Position numbers and translations under genes: made by a program. A stretch of 64,000 nt of DNA from an uncultured Draconibacterium sp. (GTDB lineage: Bacteria; Bacteroidota; Bacteroidia; Bacteroidales; Prolixibacteraceae). The DNA is taken from assembly GCF_963677155.1 (NCBI RefSeq), contig NZ_OY781884.1, forward strand, positions 3,778,501 to 3,842,500, given 5' to 3'. Positions within the stretch are counted from its first letter, which is position 1. Each line of letters opens with the position of its first letter. Positions 54,485 through 63,523 of this stretch are shown here, one piece after another. The notes under the pieces were generated by a model, which did not search any database, had not been told where the DNA came from, and saw only the letters and a list, made by a program, of their open reading frames with translations.

Positions 54485-55780
54485 ATGAATATAATTCAAA
54501 TCATACCCGGTTCAGGTGGCAGCTTTTATTGCGGTAATTGTCTACGCGACAGCAAATATGTGGATGCTTTACGAAAACTGGATCATCAAGTGGTGAAAAT
54601 CCCCATGTATTTGCCTCTTTTTTCTGATGAACACGACATCTCGGACATCCCGATTTTTTATGGTGCCATTAGCACTTATCTCAAGCAGGTTTATCCGATT
54701 TTCAGAAAAGCACCGGCTTGGTTCGATAAGCTGCTGAACTCAAAACCAATGATGAAAATGGCTGCCTCCATGGCAGGATCTACCCGTGCAAAAGGACTGG
54801 AAGATATGACCATTTCGATGTTGCTGGGTGAGCAAGGCGAACAAAAAGAGGAGCTGGATAAAATGGCCGACTGGATTGCCGAACATTGCAAACCCGATGT
54901 CATTCATATTTCGAATGCCTTATTGTTGGGTTTGGCAAAACGATTGAAAGAAAAAGTTGGCGTTCCGGTGGTTTGTTCGCTACAGGACGAGGATGTTTGG
55001 GTGGATGCCATGCAACCTCAGTTTCAGCAGCCAATTTGGGATTTAATGCATGAACGTGCACAGGATGTGGATGCACTGGTTGCTGTCAGCAATTATTTTG
55101 CCGGTGAAATGAAAAAACGCATGCGCCTGGACGATAAAAAGGTGCACACTTTTTATTTAGGAGTTGATGTGGAGGATTATCCATACATCCCTGTAAAAGA
55201 GAAGCCGAAAAACGTTGGTTATATATCAAGAATGTGCCACAAAGATGGATTCGATATTGTGGTGGATGCTTTTATCGAATTGAAAAAGAAGGCTGGTTTT
55301 GAGGAGGTGAAACTGATTGCCACAGGAGGTTTGACTGGTGATGATAAAAAGTTTTTTAAAGAACAAAAGCATAAGCTGAAAGAGGCTGGTTTGTTACATC
55401 AGTTTGAAATGGTGGAAGAGTTTGAAGGAGCTGCCCGCCATGATTTTTTCAAGCAAGTTGCTATGATCTCTGTCCCGGTTCGTATAGGCGAGGCATTTGG
55501 AATGTATTTGCTTGAAGCCATGGCATCAGGAGTGCCGGTGGTGCAGCCTGCTTTGGGAGCATTTCCCGAGATTGTGGATGTTTCTGGTGGAGGAATTACT
55601 TATTCGCCAAACACGCTGGAAAAATTGAGTGAAAGCTGGACGGAACTATTGAATGATCCTGATAAATTAGAAAAATTGAGCCAGGCTGCTTATGAAGGAA
55701 CAGCAAAGAAATTTAATATACATAACCATGCAGCCGAGATCGTTGAGCTTTATGAAACCCTTCGACTCCGCTCAGGGTGA
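54485..55780 (+). CDS. GT4-type glycosyltransferase
   Basis: This 431-residue GT-B fold glycosyltransferase has an N-terminal acceptor domain opening with IIPGSGGSFYCGNCLRDS. Its nucleotide-sugar domain holds VGYISRMCHKDGFDIVVDAF and the GT4 E-x7-E motif EAFGMYLLEAMASGVPVVQP. The ATG at 54485 is taken rather than an in-frame TTG at 54467. The last residues (LRLRSG) are encoded inside a perfect palindromic repeat, so the original C-terminus was probably altered. Sugar and acceptor are unknown. A link to the redox cluster is not shown. Confidence 0.87.
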   Translation: MNIIQIIPGSGGSFYCGNCLRDSKYVDALRKLDHQVVKIPMYLPLFSDEHDISDIPIFYGAISTYLKQVYPIFRKAPAWFDKLLNSKPMMKMAASMAGSTRAKGLEDMTISMLLGEQGEQKEELDKMADWIAEHCKPDVIHISNALLLGLAKRLKEKVGVPVVCSLQDEDVWVDAMQPQFQQPIWDLMHERAQDVDALVAVSNYFAGEMKKRMRLDDKKVHTFYLGVDVEDYPYIPVKEKPKNVGYISRMCHKDGFDIVVDAFIELKKKAGFEEVKLIATGGLTGDDKKFFKEQKHKLKEAGLLHQFEMVEEFEGAARHDFFKQVAMISVPVRIGEAFGMYLLEAMASGVPVVQPALGAFPEIVDVSGGGITYSPNTLEKLSESWTELLNDPDKLEKLSQAAYEGTAKKFNIHNHAAEIVELYETLRLRSG

Positions 55781-55804
55781 CGTCATCCTGAGCGGAGTCG
55801 AAGG
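55759..55804. repeat. perfect 18-bp-arm palindromic repeat at the 3' end of the glycosyltransferase gene
   Basis: CCTTCGACTCCGCTCAGG (55759-55776) and CCTGAGCGGAGTCGAAGG (55787-55804) are perfect inverted arms around GTGACGTCAT. The glycosyltransferase stop codon lies in the loop. A related half-copy is at 56175, and similar GGAGTCGAAA/TTCGACTACGCTCAG pieces are at 56889-56970. Confidence 0.85.
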
Positions 55805-55838
55805 ATGAATTTTCAGCAGGAAGTTCAAAGGACTAAGT

Positions 55839-56165
55839 ATGAAATTATTCTATGTATATATTGTAAAGTGTAGCGACAATAGCTATTATGTTGGCGTTAC
55901 AAATGATATTGAACGAAGGTTAGAAGAACACAATCAAGGTGTCTCAGAAAATAGCTACACTTATAAAAGGAGACCGGTAACGCTGGTTTTTTATGAAACC
56001 TATAACGATTTTAAAATTGCCGAACAATGGGAGAAGAGGCTAAAAGGCTGGTCGAGAAGAAAAAAGAAAGCTTTGATTGAAAGGAACTGGGAAAAGTTAA
56101 GAAGGTACTCGGCATGCCAAAATAAATCTCATTTTTCTAATTTTGAAAAAGATAATACGAACTAA
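55839..56165 (+). CDS. GIY-YIG nuclease superfamily protein
   Basis: This 108-residue GIY-YIG domain protein has the two core strands as VYIVKC and YYVGVT, a catalytic arginine in the segment ERRLEEHN, and the glutamate-bearing YETYNDFKIAEQWEKRLKGW. It has the length of the YhbQ/UPF0213-like group. It stands between two copies of a palindromic repeat (55759-55804 and 56175-56198), with more copies 700 bases on. Such small nucleases with repeat flanks are common in Bacteroidota and may help the repeats move, which is an inference. Confidence 0.88.
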   Translation: MKLFYVYIVKCSDNSYYVGVTNDIERRLEEHNQGVSENSYTYKRRPVTLVFYETYNDFKIAEQWEKRLKGWSRRKKKALIERNWEKLRRYSACQNKSHFSNFEKDNTN

Positions 56166-56174
56166 AAATAACGA

Positions 56175-56198
56175 CCCTTCGTTTACGCTCAGGGTGAC
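56175..56198. repeat. half-copy of the palindromic repeat upstream of the ABC ATPase
   Basis: CCCTTCGTTTACGCTCAGGG then TGAC, a single-arm copy related to the left half of the element at 55759. It ends 6 bases before the ABC ATPase start codon and so overlaps its ribosome-binding region. Confidence 0.65.
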
Positions 56199-56204
56199 TA
56201 CATC

Positions 56205-56876
56205 ATGCTACTACAACTAAAAAACATATCAAAAGGATACGGAGAAGCCGGCACGCACAGTTTTCGACCCGTATTAAAGGAATTAAATCTTGAACTGGAG
56301 AAAGGACAAAAAGTGGCTATAATCGGACCAAGCGGCTCCGGAAAAACAACCTTGCTGAATCTGGTTGGCGCGTTGGATACTCCCGATTCCGGGGAGGTAC
56401 TATTTAACGGAACCAACATTACCGGATACACATCAACACAATTGGCGGCATTTCGTAATAAGAATCTTGGTTTTGTTTTTCAGTTGCACCATTTAATGCC
56501 ACAACTGAGTTTATGGGAGAATGTGTTACTTCCGCTTTTACCACAGGGAAGAGTTACGAAAGAACAAAAAGACTGGGCAGAATACCTGATCAATAAAGTA
56601 GGCATTTCAAATCAGCGTAATCAAAAACCATCAGAAATGTCGGGAGGGGAGTGTCAGCGTACTGCTGTGGTTCGTGCCTTGATCAATAAACCTGAACTGA
56701 TTCTTGCTGATGAGCCCACCGGGGCGCTTGACGAGGCCAATGCCAATGCACTTTCTGAACTTTTAATTCAGCTCAGCGAAGAGGAAGGTGTAACGTTGGT
56801 TACCGTAACTCACTCGGCAGAGCTGGCTGAAAAAATGGATACAAAATTCTTACTAAAAAACGGCAAACTGGAGTAG
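56205..56876 (+). CDS. ABC transporter ATP-binding protein (LolD/MacB type)
   Basis: This 223-residue ATPase has Walker A GPSGSGKTT (residues 41-49), Q-loop FVFQLHHLMPQLS, signature MSGGECQRTAVVRAL, Walker B LILADEPTGALDE and H-loop VTHS. The motif set is that of the LolD/MacB/FtsE family that powers envelope permeases. Its partner is the FtsX-type permease encoded 112 bases downstream, beyond a repeat-rich spacer. The substrate is unknown. A lipoprotein or peptide is typical of the family. Confidence 0.93.
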   Translation: MLLQLKNISKGYGEAGTHSFRPVLKELNLELEKGQKVAIIGPSGSGKTTLLNLVGALDTPDSGEVLFNGTNITGYTSTQLAAFRNKNLGFVFQLHHLMPQLSLWENVLLPLLPQGRVTKEQKDWAEYLINKVGISNQRNQKPSEMSGGECQRTAVVRALINKPELILADEPTGALDEANANALSELLIQLSEEEGVTLVTVTHSAELAEKMDTKFLLKNGKLE

Positions 56877-56888
56877 CGAATGTTCTAT

Positions 56889-56970
56889 AAAACAGATGTC
56901 ATGTTGAGCGGAGTCGAAACATCTGTTTTCAAGGTAGCGATTCTTCGACTACGCTCAGAATGACAAGTTC
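56889..56970. repeat. repeat pair between the ABC ATPase and permease genes
   Basis: AAAACAGATGT (56889-56899) and ACATCTGTTTT (56919-56929) are inverted arms enclosing TCATGTTGAGCGGAGTCGAA. A reverse-oriented copy follows at about 56941-56970 (TTCTTCGACTACGCTCAGAA then TGACAAG). Both match the dispersed TGTCAT..GA..GAGTCGAA..ATCTGT family. Confidence 0.7.
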
Positions 56971-56988
56971 GGCAAAGTCAAACAAACT

Positions 56989-59900
56989 ATGACCAAATTT
57001 CAATACATAATAAAATCTTTTCTGCATTATTTTAAAGCCAACTTGCTGGTGGCAATTGGTGTTGCTATCAGTACTATGGTTTTAACCGGCTCACTGGTGA
57101 TTGGCGATTCTGTGCGACACAGTTTAACCCAGGCAACCTTTTATCGTTTGGGCGAAACAACACACCTGGTAGCCGTAAAAGAGCGCTATTTTCGTCAGGA
57201 AATGGCTTCGGAGATGGAAGCCGTAAATCCTGGATTGAAAGCTACTTCTGTGCTTTTGTTGGAGGGAATGGCTGTAGCAGACGGAGGTCAGGAACGCGCG
57301 AATAAAGTTCAGGTGGTTGGTGTTGATGCTGATTTTGAGGAGATCGCAAATACACCATTTTTTGCTGAATTACAAAATAATGAAATCGGCATAAGTGAAA
57401 ATCTGGCAGAACGCTTACAAAAAGGAGCCGGCGATAATATCCTAGTTCGGATAAAAAAAGCAAGTCTGATACCAATGAACGCGCCGTTTGTGTCGGTAGA
57501 GGAAACAAGTGTGGCTTTGCGTGCAACCATAAAGAAAGTGGTTAGTAAGGAAGAGCTGGGGCGCTTTAGTTTGAAAAATTCGCAAACAGCACCCTCCAAT
57601 ATTTTTATGTCGATTGATCGTCTTAATCGATTAATGGAATTTGAAGGAAAAGCCAACCAGATACTGGTTTCAACAGAGCTGGAAACAGCAGTGGTTTCGG
57701 AGGTGGTTAATACCTGTTTGACGCCTGCGGACGCCGGATTGATCTTGAAAAAACTAGATGATGGGCGTGAGGTGGAGATTTCTACCGAGCGGGTTTTTAT
57801 GAAGCCGAAAATTTCTGATCTGCTGGGAAGTTTGCCCGGAGCAGATATGATCTTGACTTACTTCGTAAACGCTATCGACTATAAGCAATCTTCGGTACCC
57901 TATTCATTTGTGTCATCGGTGAACGACCCTAAACTGGCTTCAAACGAAATCATTCTAAACCAGTGGGCAGCAGATGATTTAAAATCGAAGGTGGGCGATA
58001 CCATTCGGTTGCGGTATTTTGAAATCGGCCCTTTACGTCAGTTGGTAAATAAAGAGGCGGAGTTTGTTTTAAAGGAGATTATTTCAATGGGTTCGCCATT
58101 GACAGATCCAACGCGTGTGCCGCTTTTGCCGGGATTATCTGATGCCGGGCATTGCCGCGAATGGGAAGCCGGAGTTCCCATTGATCTGGATGCCATTCGC
58201 GATAAAGATGAAAAATACTGGGACGACTACAAAGGTACACCAAAAGCCTTTATTTCAACAGAAAGTGCGCTGCGTTTGTGGTCGAATCGTTTTGGTGACT
58301 ACACTGCTGTGCGCTACCCCGCCGGATTGTTTAATGAAGATGTTTATAAAACGGAATTTGCCCGAGCAATTTCCCCTGCCGACCTAGGGATGATCGTTGA
58401 GCCAATTCGTGAACAGGGTGTGCATGCCGCCCAAAACGGGACAGATTTTAGCGGGCTGTTTATCGGCTTAAGCTTTTTTATCCTGGTTGCTTCAATAATT
58501 TTAACGGCGTTGCTTTTCCGTCTGAATCTTGAAAGTCGTTCATCACAAATCGGACTACTTGCAGCTCTTGGATTTCAGCAAAAACACATACGTAGTTTCT
58601 ACTTGTCTGAAGGTTTTGTGGTTTCATTGTTTGGTGGAATTGTCGGGCTGGTGATTTCTTATTTTTATATCACGTTGGTTTTCCGCATATTAAATTCGCT
58701 GTGGTTTGATATTGTTCGTACTAATGTGCTCGAAATTCAATTGTTACCATCAACATTGGTAATCGGATTAGCTATCAGTTTGGTAGTTTCTTTAGTTGTC
58801 ATTGCCATTTCATTACGACGTTTTCAAAAACAAAAAGCAGTTGAATTGCAAAAACAGATATCGGTTAAAGAAAGCCACTTTAAAACACGTTTGCTGAATG
58901 GAGTTTTATGGGGAGCATTAGCATTGTCGGTTGTAGTTTTTGTTATGCAGCTGTTTGCCAAACAGGCCGATGCTTCAATGTTTTTTATGTCCGGCGGATT
59001 AATGCTGCTTGGATTGTTATTGCTTTTCAGAAAGTTGTTGCAAAAACGGGGAGCTAAAAAATCCCGCGAATTTCAGTTTGGTCAGTTGTCAGCAATAAAT
59101 CTTACCCGAAATATCAGTCGGTCTACTACCATTGTTACGCTTTTTGCTTTAGGAACATTTATCGTTATTTCAACGGGTTCGTACAAAATGGATTTGATTG
59201 CCGGAGCCAACAAAAAGACAAGTGGCACCGGAGGCTTTCTGTATTTTGCCGAAACTACCATGCCGGTCCTTTTCGATATTAATAACAAGGAGAAGAAGGC
59301 GGAAGAAGGAATATTCCAGGATTTTAATGTGGTGCAGTTCCGTAAAGTGGATGGCGACGATGCCAGTTGCCTGAACCTGAACCGTATTGCGCAACCTGCA
59401 ATTTTGGGTGTTGATGCCAATAATCTGGCGGGGCGGTTTGATTTCGCTGCCAAAATGAAAGGTTTAGAGTCTGATCCGTGGTTCAGTTTGGAAACTGATT
59501 TTGAAGACGGAACTATTCCTGCCATTGCCGACCAGACTGTAATTCAGTGGGGGCTCGGCATAAAAGTAGGTGATGTTTTGTTATACCAGAGCGAATTGGG
59601 CGATACGCTAAAGTTAAGATTGATTGCCGGAACAAAACCATCGGTTTTTCAGGGGTATGTAATTATTTCAAACAAACATTTTCTGAAAAATTACCCAAGC
59701 AGTTCAGGATCGAATATTTTTTTGGTGGGTGGAGATCCTGAAAATGAAGCCGTAATTGGCGACGAGTTGCAATCGGTATTTCGCGATTATGGCTGGGAAA
59801 TGGAAAGTGCAGCAAAGCGATTGGTTGAGTTTTATTCGGTGACTAATACCTATTTGTCGATTTTTCTTGCACTTGGAGCTTTGGGATTAATTTTGGGAAC

Positions 59901-60231
59901 AATTGGTTTGGCAGTAATTCTGGCCCGTACTATTTTGGAGCGCCGACGTGAAATTGCTTTAATGCAAGCCATTGGATTTACAAAGACAACAATCTTTAAA
60001 TTGCTGGTAAATGAATACCTGTTGTTGCTTTTATCGGGAGTTTTACTTGGCTTTATAACTGCAGTTGTGGCTACTTTACCAGCATTCTTGTCTACTAATA
60101 CCGATGCGTCATTTTCTACCGTAGCAATTGTTGTAGCGCTAATTCTCGTAAATGGAGGTGTTTGGATTACCGGATTAAGCTGGTTCTCGCTGCAAAAGAA
60201 ATCGTTGGTCAGTTATCTGAAAACAGAATAG
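56989..60231 (+). CDS. large FtsX/MacB-like ABC transporter permease
   Basis: This 1080-residue permease has an N-terminal membrane helix (LLVAIGVAISTMVLTGSLVIGD) and a large periplasmic MacB-type domain. A first FtsX bundle lies near residues 490-620 (ILVASIILTALLFRLNLESR, IGLLAALGFQQKHIR). Two middle helices and a second periplasmic domain come next. The final FtsX bundle is ERRREIALMQAIGFTKTTIF to the end. Such double-FtsX permeases work with a LolD-like ATPase, here encoded just upstream. They act in mechanotransmission or lipoprotein and small-molecule export. The substrate is not evident. Confidence 0.9.
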   Translation: MTKFQYIIKSFLHYFKANLLVAIGVAISTMVLTGSLVIGDSVRHSLTQATFYRLGETTHLVAVKERYFRQEMASEMEAVNPGLKATSVLLLEGMAVADGGQERANKVQVVGVDADFEEIANTPFFAELQNNEIGISENLAERLQKGAGDNILVRIKKASLIPMNAPFVSVEETSVALRATIKKVVSKEELGRFSLKNSQTAPSNIFMSIDRLNRLMEFEGKANQILVSTELETAVVSEVVNTCLTPADAGLILKKLDDGREVEISTERVFMKPKISDLLGSLPGADMILTYFVNAIDYKQSSVPYSFVSSVNDPKLASNEIILNQWAADDLKSKVGDTIRLRYFEIGPLRQLVNKEAEFVLKEIISMGSPLTDPTRVPLLPGLSDAGHCREWEAGVPIDLDAIRDKDEKYWDDYKGTPKAFISTESALRLWSNRFGDYTAVRYPAGLFNEDVYKTEFARAISPADLGMIVEPIREQGVHAAQNGTDFSGLFIGLSFFILVASIILTALLFRLNLESRSSQIGLLAALGFQQKHIRSFYLSEGFVVSLFGGIVGLVISYFYITLVFRILNSLWFDIVRTNVLEIQLLPSTLVIGLAISLVVSLVVIAISLRRFQKQKAVELQKQISVKESHFKTRLLNGVLWGALALSVVVFVMQLFAKQADASMFFMSGGLMLLGLLLLFRKLLQKRGAKKSREFQFGQLSAINLTRNISRSTTIVTLFALGTFIVISTGSYKMDLIAGANKKTSGTGGFLYFAETTMPVLFDINNKEKKAEEGIFQDFNVVQFRKVDGDDASCLNLNRIAQPAILGVDANNLAGRFDFAAKMKGLESDPWFSLETDFEDGTIPAIADQTVIQWGLGIKVGDVLLYQSELGDTLKLRLIAGTKPSVFQGYVIISNKHFLKNYPSSSGSNIFLVGGDPENEAVIGDELQSVFRDYGWEMESAAKRLVEFYSVTNTYLSIFLALGALGLILGTIGLAVILARTILERRREIALMQAIGFTKTTIFKLLVNEYLLLLLSGVLLGFITAVVATLPAFLSTNTDASFSTVAIVVALILVNGGVWITGLSWFSLQKKSLVSYLKTE

Positions 60232-60254
60232 TTGGGCGGAAAGTTACAATTTGA

Positions 60255-60330
60255 ATTCCGAAAGTGGATTGATTTTCGATGAATGTAAACAAATTGTTGT
60301 ATTACACTTTTATTTAAAACCTTTCGGAAT
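60255..60330. repeat. inverted repeat between the permease and ndh genes
   Basis: ATTCCGAAAG (60255-60264) and CTTTCGGAAT (60321-60330) are perfect 10-base arms with a 56-base AT-rich loop. They could form a hairpin after the permease gene or flank the promoter of the next gene. Confidence 0.35.
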
Positions 60331-60362
60331 GAGCAATTGTTGCAGAGATAAAAGTTACACAA

Positions 60363-61664
60363 ATGCCAGTAAATATACCAGAAACAGCTCAAAAGAGAGC
60401 AGTAATTGTAGGTGCCGGTTTTGCCGGTTTGCGCTTAGCCCGAAAGTTATATAAACACAATTTTCAGGTTGTCCTGATTGATAGAAATAATTACCATCAG
60501 TTCCAGCCACTGTTTTATCAGGTGGCAACATCGGGGCTTGAGCCCAGTTCTATATCATTTCCATTGCGAAAAGTATTTCAAAAATCCGAAAGTGTATTTA
60601 TCCGGATTGCCGAGGTAAATAAAATCATGTCTGAAAAGAAACAGATTGACACAACATTGGGGACAGTTTGGTACGATTATCTGATAATTGCTACCGGAGC
60701 CACCACCAATTTCTTTGGTATGAAAAGTTTTGAAACCCACAGTATTCCAATGAAGTCGGTTTCTGAAGCTTTGTTTTTACGCAATACTTTGCTCGAAAAT
60801 TTCGAGAAAGCAGTTACTATTCGCGATGAGGAAGAAGTTAGGCGGCTACTAAATATTGTGGTTGTTGGCGGTGGACCGACTGGAGTGGAAGTTTGTGGTG
60901 CACTGGCTGAAATGAAAAAGTTTGTTTTGCCCAAAGATTATCCTGAGCTCGATTTTAACCTGATGAAGATAACGCTGGTGGAAGCAAATGTACATCTGTT
61001 GGCCGGAATGACAGCAGAAGCCGGGCAAAAGGCACTCGATTATCTGACAGGTCTGGGAGTTGAAGTAAAATTGAGACACAAAGTTGAAAAATACGATGGG
61101 AACACGGTGGAGCTGGAAGACCGGGAAGATCTTGAAACCCGGTCGCTTATTTGGGCGGCAGGCGTAAAAGGACAAATGCCAGACGGAATTAAAAAAGAAA
61201 ACGTAGTTCGGGGAAATCGTATAAAAGTGGATGCCTATAACCAGGTAGAAGGTTACGAAAATATTTTTGCCATTGGCGATATTGCCTGCATGGAAATAGA
61301 AGATTATCCGCATGGACATCCCCAGGTGGCACAGGTGGCTTTACAGCAGGCAAGTTGTCTGGCTGAAAACCTGAAGAAAATTCAGGGGAAAAAGGAGCTG
61401 GTTCCGTTTAACTATCGCGATAAGGGATCGATGGCAACCGTTGGCCGAAACAGGGCGGTGGTTGATTTGCGCCACTTGCGCTTCGCGGGTTTCCCTGCCT
61501 GGCTGGTATGGATGTTTGTTCACCTGATGTCGATTGTGGGCGTAAAAAACCGACTGGTAATATTTATCAACTGGCTTTGGAATTATATGACTTACGACCA
61601 GTCGCTTCGCTTAATTATCCGGCCTTCTGTTAAAAGTGTTGAGTGGCAGAAACGACAGAAATAG
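60363..61664 (+). CDS. ndh: type II NADH:quinone oxidoreductase (NDH-2)
   Basis: This 433-residue flavoprotein has the FAD-binding loop VIVGAGFAGLRLARKL at residues 14-29, then NNYHQFQPLFYQVATSGLEP, and a second Rossmann NADH site VVVGGGPTGVEVCGAL near residue 165. FAIGDIA and the PQVAQVALQQA quinone-site region come later. The C-terminal amphipathic and hydrophobic tail (FPAWLVWMFVHLMSIVGV, LVIFINWLWNYM) anchors it to the inner membrane. It oxidises NADH and reduces quinone without pumping protons. Confidence 0.93.
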   Translation: MPVNIPETAQKRAVIVGAGFAGLRLARKLYKHNFQVVLIDRNNYHQFQPLFYQVATSGLEPSSISFPLRKVFQKSESVFIRIAEVNKIMSEKKQIDTTLGTVWYDYLIIATGATTNFFGMKSFETHSIPMKSVSEALFLRNTLLENFEKAVTIRDEEEVRRLLNIVVVGGGPTGVEVCGALAEMKKFVLPKDYPELDFNLMKITLVEANVHLLAGMTAEAGQKALDYLTGLGVEVKLRHKVEKYDGNTVELEDREDLETRSLIWAAGVKGQMPDGIKKENVVRGNRIKVDAYNQVEGYENIFAIGDIACMEIEDYPHGHPQVAQVALQQASCLAENLKKIQGKKELVPFNYRDKGSMATVGRNRAVVDLRHLRFAGFPAWLVWMFVHLMSIVGVKNRLVIFINWLWNYMTYDQSLRLIIRPSVKSVEWQKRQK

Positions 61665-61805
61665 GTTGTTTGTCAGTAAGTTATATTTGAAATAAGAAAT
61701 TTATTCCTTCGTATTTTTTTGCTCCAGAAAGATCAGGGGGTGTAAATATTTCTTTTTAACAATAACTGTCTTAACTTTACATGTTCGGGTTAACATTCAA
61801 TAGTA

Positions 61806-62282
61806 ATGGGAGAACAGACAGACAAATTTATGACGGCAGCGATTGCGCTAGCCAAAAAGGGGATGGATGGAAATCACGGTGGTCCGTTTGGTGCTGTGGT
61901 GGTAAAAAACAATAAAATTATCGCAGAAGGATATAATCAGGTAACTTCATCGAACGACCCCACCGCACATGCCGAAGTCGTGGCTATACGGGAAGCTTGT
62001 AAGGTTTTGGATACCTTTCAGTTGGAAGGATGTACAATTTATACCTCGTGCGAGCCCTGTCCTATGTGTTTAGGGGCTATTTACTGGGCGCGACCCGATA
62101 AAGTGGTGTTTGGAGCAACAAAACAGGATGCGGCAAATGCACAATTTGATGACCAGTTTATTTACGACGAACTGGAGAAGGAATTGAGTCGTCGGCATAT
62201 TCAATTTGAAAATATGATGCGCGATGAAGCCCGCGAGGTTTTCGACGCGTGGAATAAAAAAGAGGATAAAAAGGAGTATTAG
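61806..62282 (+). CDS. nucleoside/guanine deaminase (GuaD-like)
   Basis: This 158-residue cytidine-deaminase-fold enzyme has zinc ligands His55 (HAE motif, catalytic Glu57), Cys85 and Cys88 (SCEPCPMCLGA). The segments HGGPFGAVVVK, SSNDPTAHAEVVAIR and the C-terminal DAANAQFDDQFIYDEL match guanine deaminases of the GuaD type more than TadA. It would convert guanine to xanthine in the cytoplasm. It stands alone between ndh and the PAS regulator. Confidence 0.85.
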   Translation: MGEQTDKFMTAAIALAKKGMDGNHGGPFGAVVVKNNKIIAEGYNQVTSSNDPTAHAEVVAIREACKVLDTFQLEGCTIYTSCEPCPMCLGAIYWARPDKVVFGATKQDAANAQFDDQFIYDELEKELSRRHIQFENMMRDEAREVFDAWNKKEDKKEY

Positions 62283-62347
62283 CTGCGTATTCAATCCGAA
62301 GTACTTTGTAAATAACCACTCCACAATATTTTTCTTATTTTTATTGC

Positions 62348-63337
62348 ATGACCGGCGAAAAAAATCAGGATCAAAATAGAGAAACAGAAGAGCTGGAACA
62401 AGAGCTTTCGAAGCTAAAACTGGAGCTGGAGAATGCTCGATTTCTGGAAGAGCAGGAGCGGGAAAAACGTTTGTTTTACCAGTTGATTGCCGAGTTTGCT
62501 TTTGCCTGGGAGTTGTGGTTCGAACCCAACGGCAAGATAAAATATTGTTCGCCCTCATGTTCCGATCTTACAGGATATACCGCCAATCAGATCATCGCTT
62601 CGCCTGGGATTGCAGCCCTACTGGTTTACGATACCGATAAAGAGAAATACAATAGCTTTTTAAGCGGAGCCTTAAATCAAACTTTGGTTAACCAGACGCT
62701 TGAATTTCGTGTGCTTACGCGTACCAAACAACTTCGTTGGTTTATGATGAATGTGCGAGGAGTGTACGATAAAATTGGCAAGTACCTTGGTATCCGGGCA
62801 TCAGTGTTGGATATTAGCCGCCTGAAACAGGCCATGGGGCACATTTCTGAACTGGAGCGCACAAAAGAATTTGATAGCCGGAATAAAGAGCGTCTGCAAA
62901 CCGAACTGGAACTGAAAGACCGTGAGTTGGTTTCTTTTTTATTACAGTTGTCGCAGAAAAATGAATTATTGACCAAAGCGGTTCATATACTTCAGTCGGA
63001 GGAGACATTTAATTCAAAAAAAGCTGTTTCAATTGTTCATCAGTTAAAAGAATTGTTGGAAGCCAATGCCGTACAGCCGGTTGATTGGTCGATGGTAGAA
63101 AACCAGGTGGATAAAATTCATCCGGGCTTTCTCGATCGACTGCAAAAGCGGCATCCGGTGGTTTCAGTTAACGACAAAAAAATGTGCTCTTACATACGTT
63201 TGGGCTTGTCGAGTAAGGAAATCGCCGGTCTGTTGAATATTACTTCTAAAAGCGTGGAAATCTCACGTGTGCGATTGCGTAAAAAACTAGGTATAAACAC
63301 AAAAATGCGCCTGGTAAACTATCTGGAGCAATTATAA
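62348..63337 (+). CDS. PAS domain LuxR-type transcriptional regulator
   Basis: This 329-residue cytoplasmic regulator opens with a charged coiled coil (ELEQELSKLKLELENARFLE). A PAS sensor domain follows (FEPNGKIKYCSPSCSDLTGY to LGIRASVLDISRLK, about residues 55-160), then a second coiled coil. A C-terminal GerE/LuxR helix-turn-helix ends it (YIRLGLSSKEIAGLLNITSK then SVEISRVRLRKKLGI). No receiver or kinase domain is present, so it probably senses a ligand or redox state directly. Targets are unknown. The ribosome site and start at 62348 are plausible. Confidence 0.85.
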   Translation: MTGEKNQDQNRETEELEQELSKLKLELENARFLEEQEREKRLFYQLIAEFAFAWELWFEPNGKIKYCSPSCSDLTGYTANQIIASPGIAALLVYDTDKEKYNSFLSGALNQTLVNQTLEFRVLTRTKQLRWFMMNVRGVYDKIGKYLGIRASVLDISRLKQAMGHISELERTKEFDSRNKERLQTELELKDRELVSFLLQLSQKNELLTKAVHILQSEETFNSKKAVSIVHQLKELLEANAVQPVDWSMVENQVDKIHPGFLDRLQKRHPVVSVNDKKMCSYIRLGLSSKEIAGLLNITSKSVEISRVRLRKKLGINTKMRLVNYLEQL

Positions 63338-63523
63338 TATTAGGTTTTTTGTCTATTATTTATTTTGTTATGATATGTTTGCTGATGTTGTCAAGTGTTT
63401 TGATAATAGTCTGTTATTTTATCAATGTTAGGTTATTGTTCCTTTTTGTTGTGTTGTTGTTAGGTTGTTGTTCGTGTCGAACTATTGTTTTTACAATAAC
63501 TTTGGTTTCCAAAATAGGCAGTA

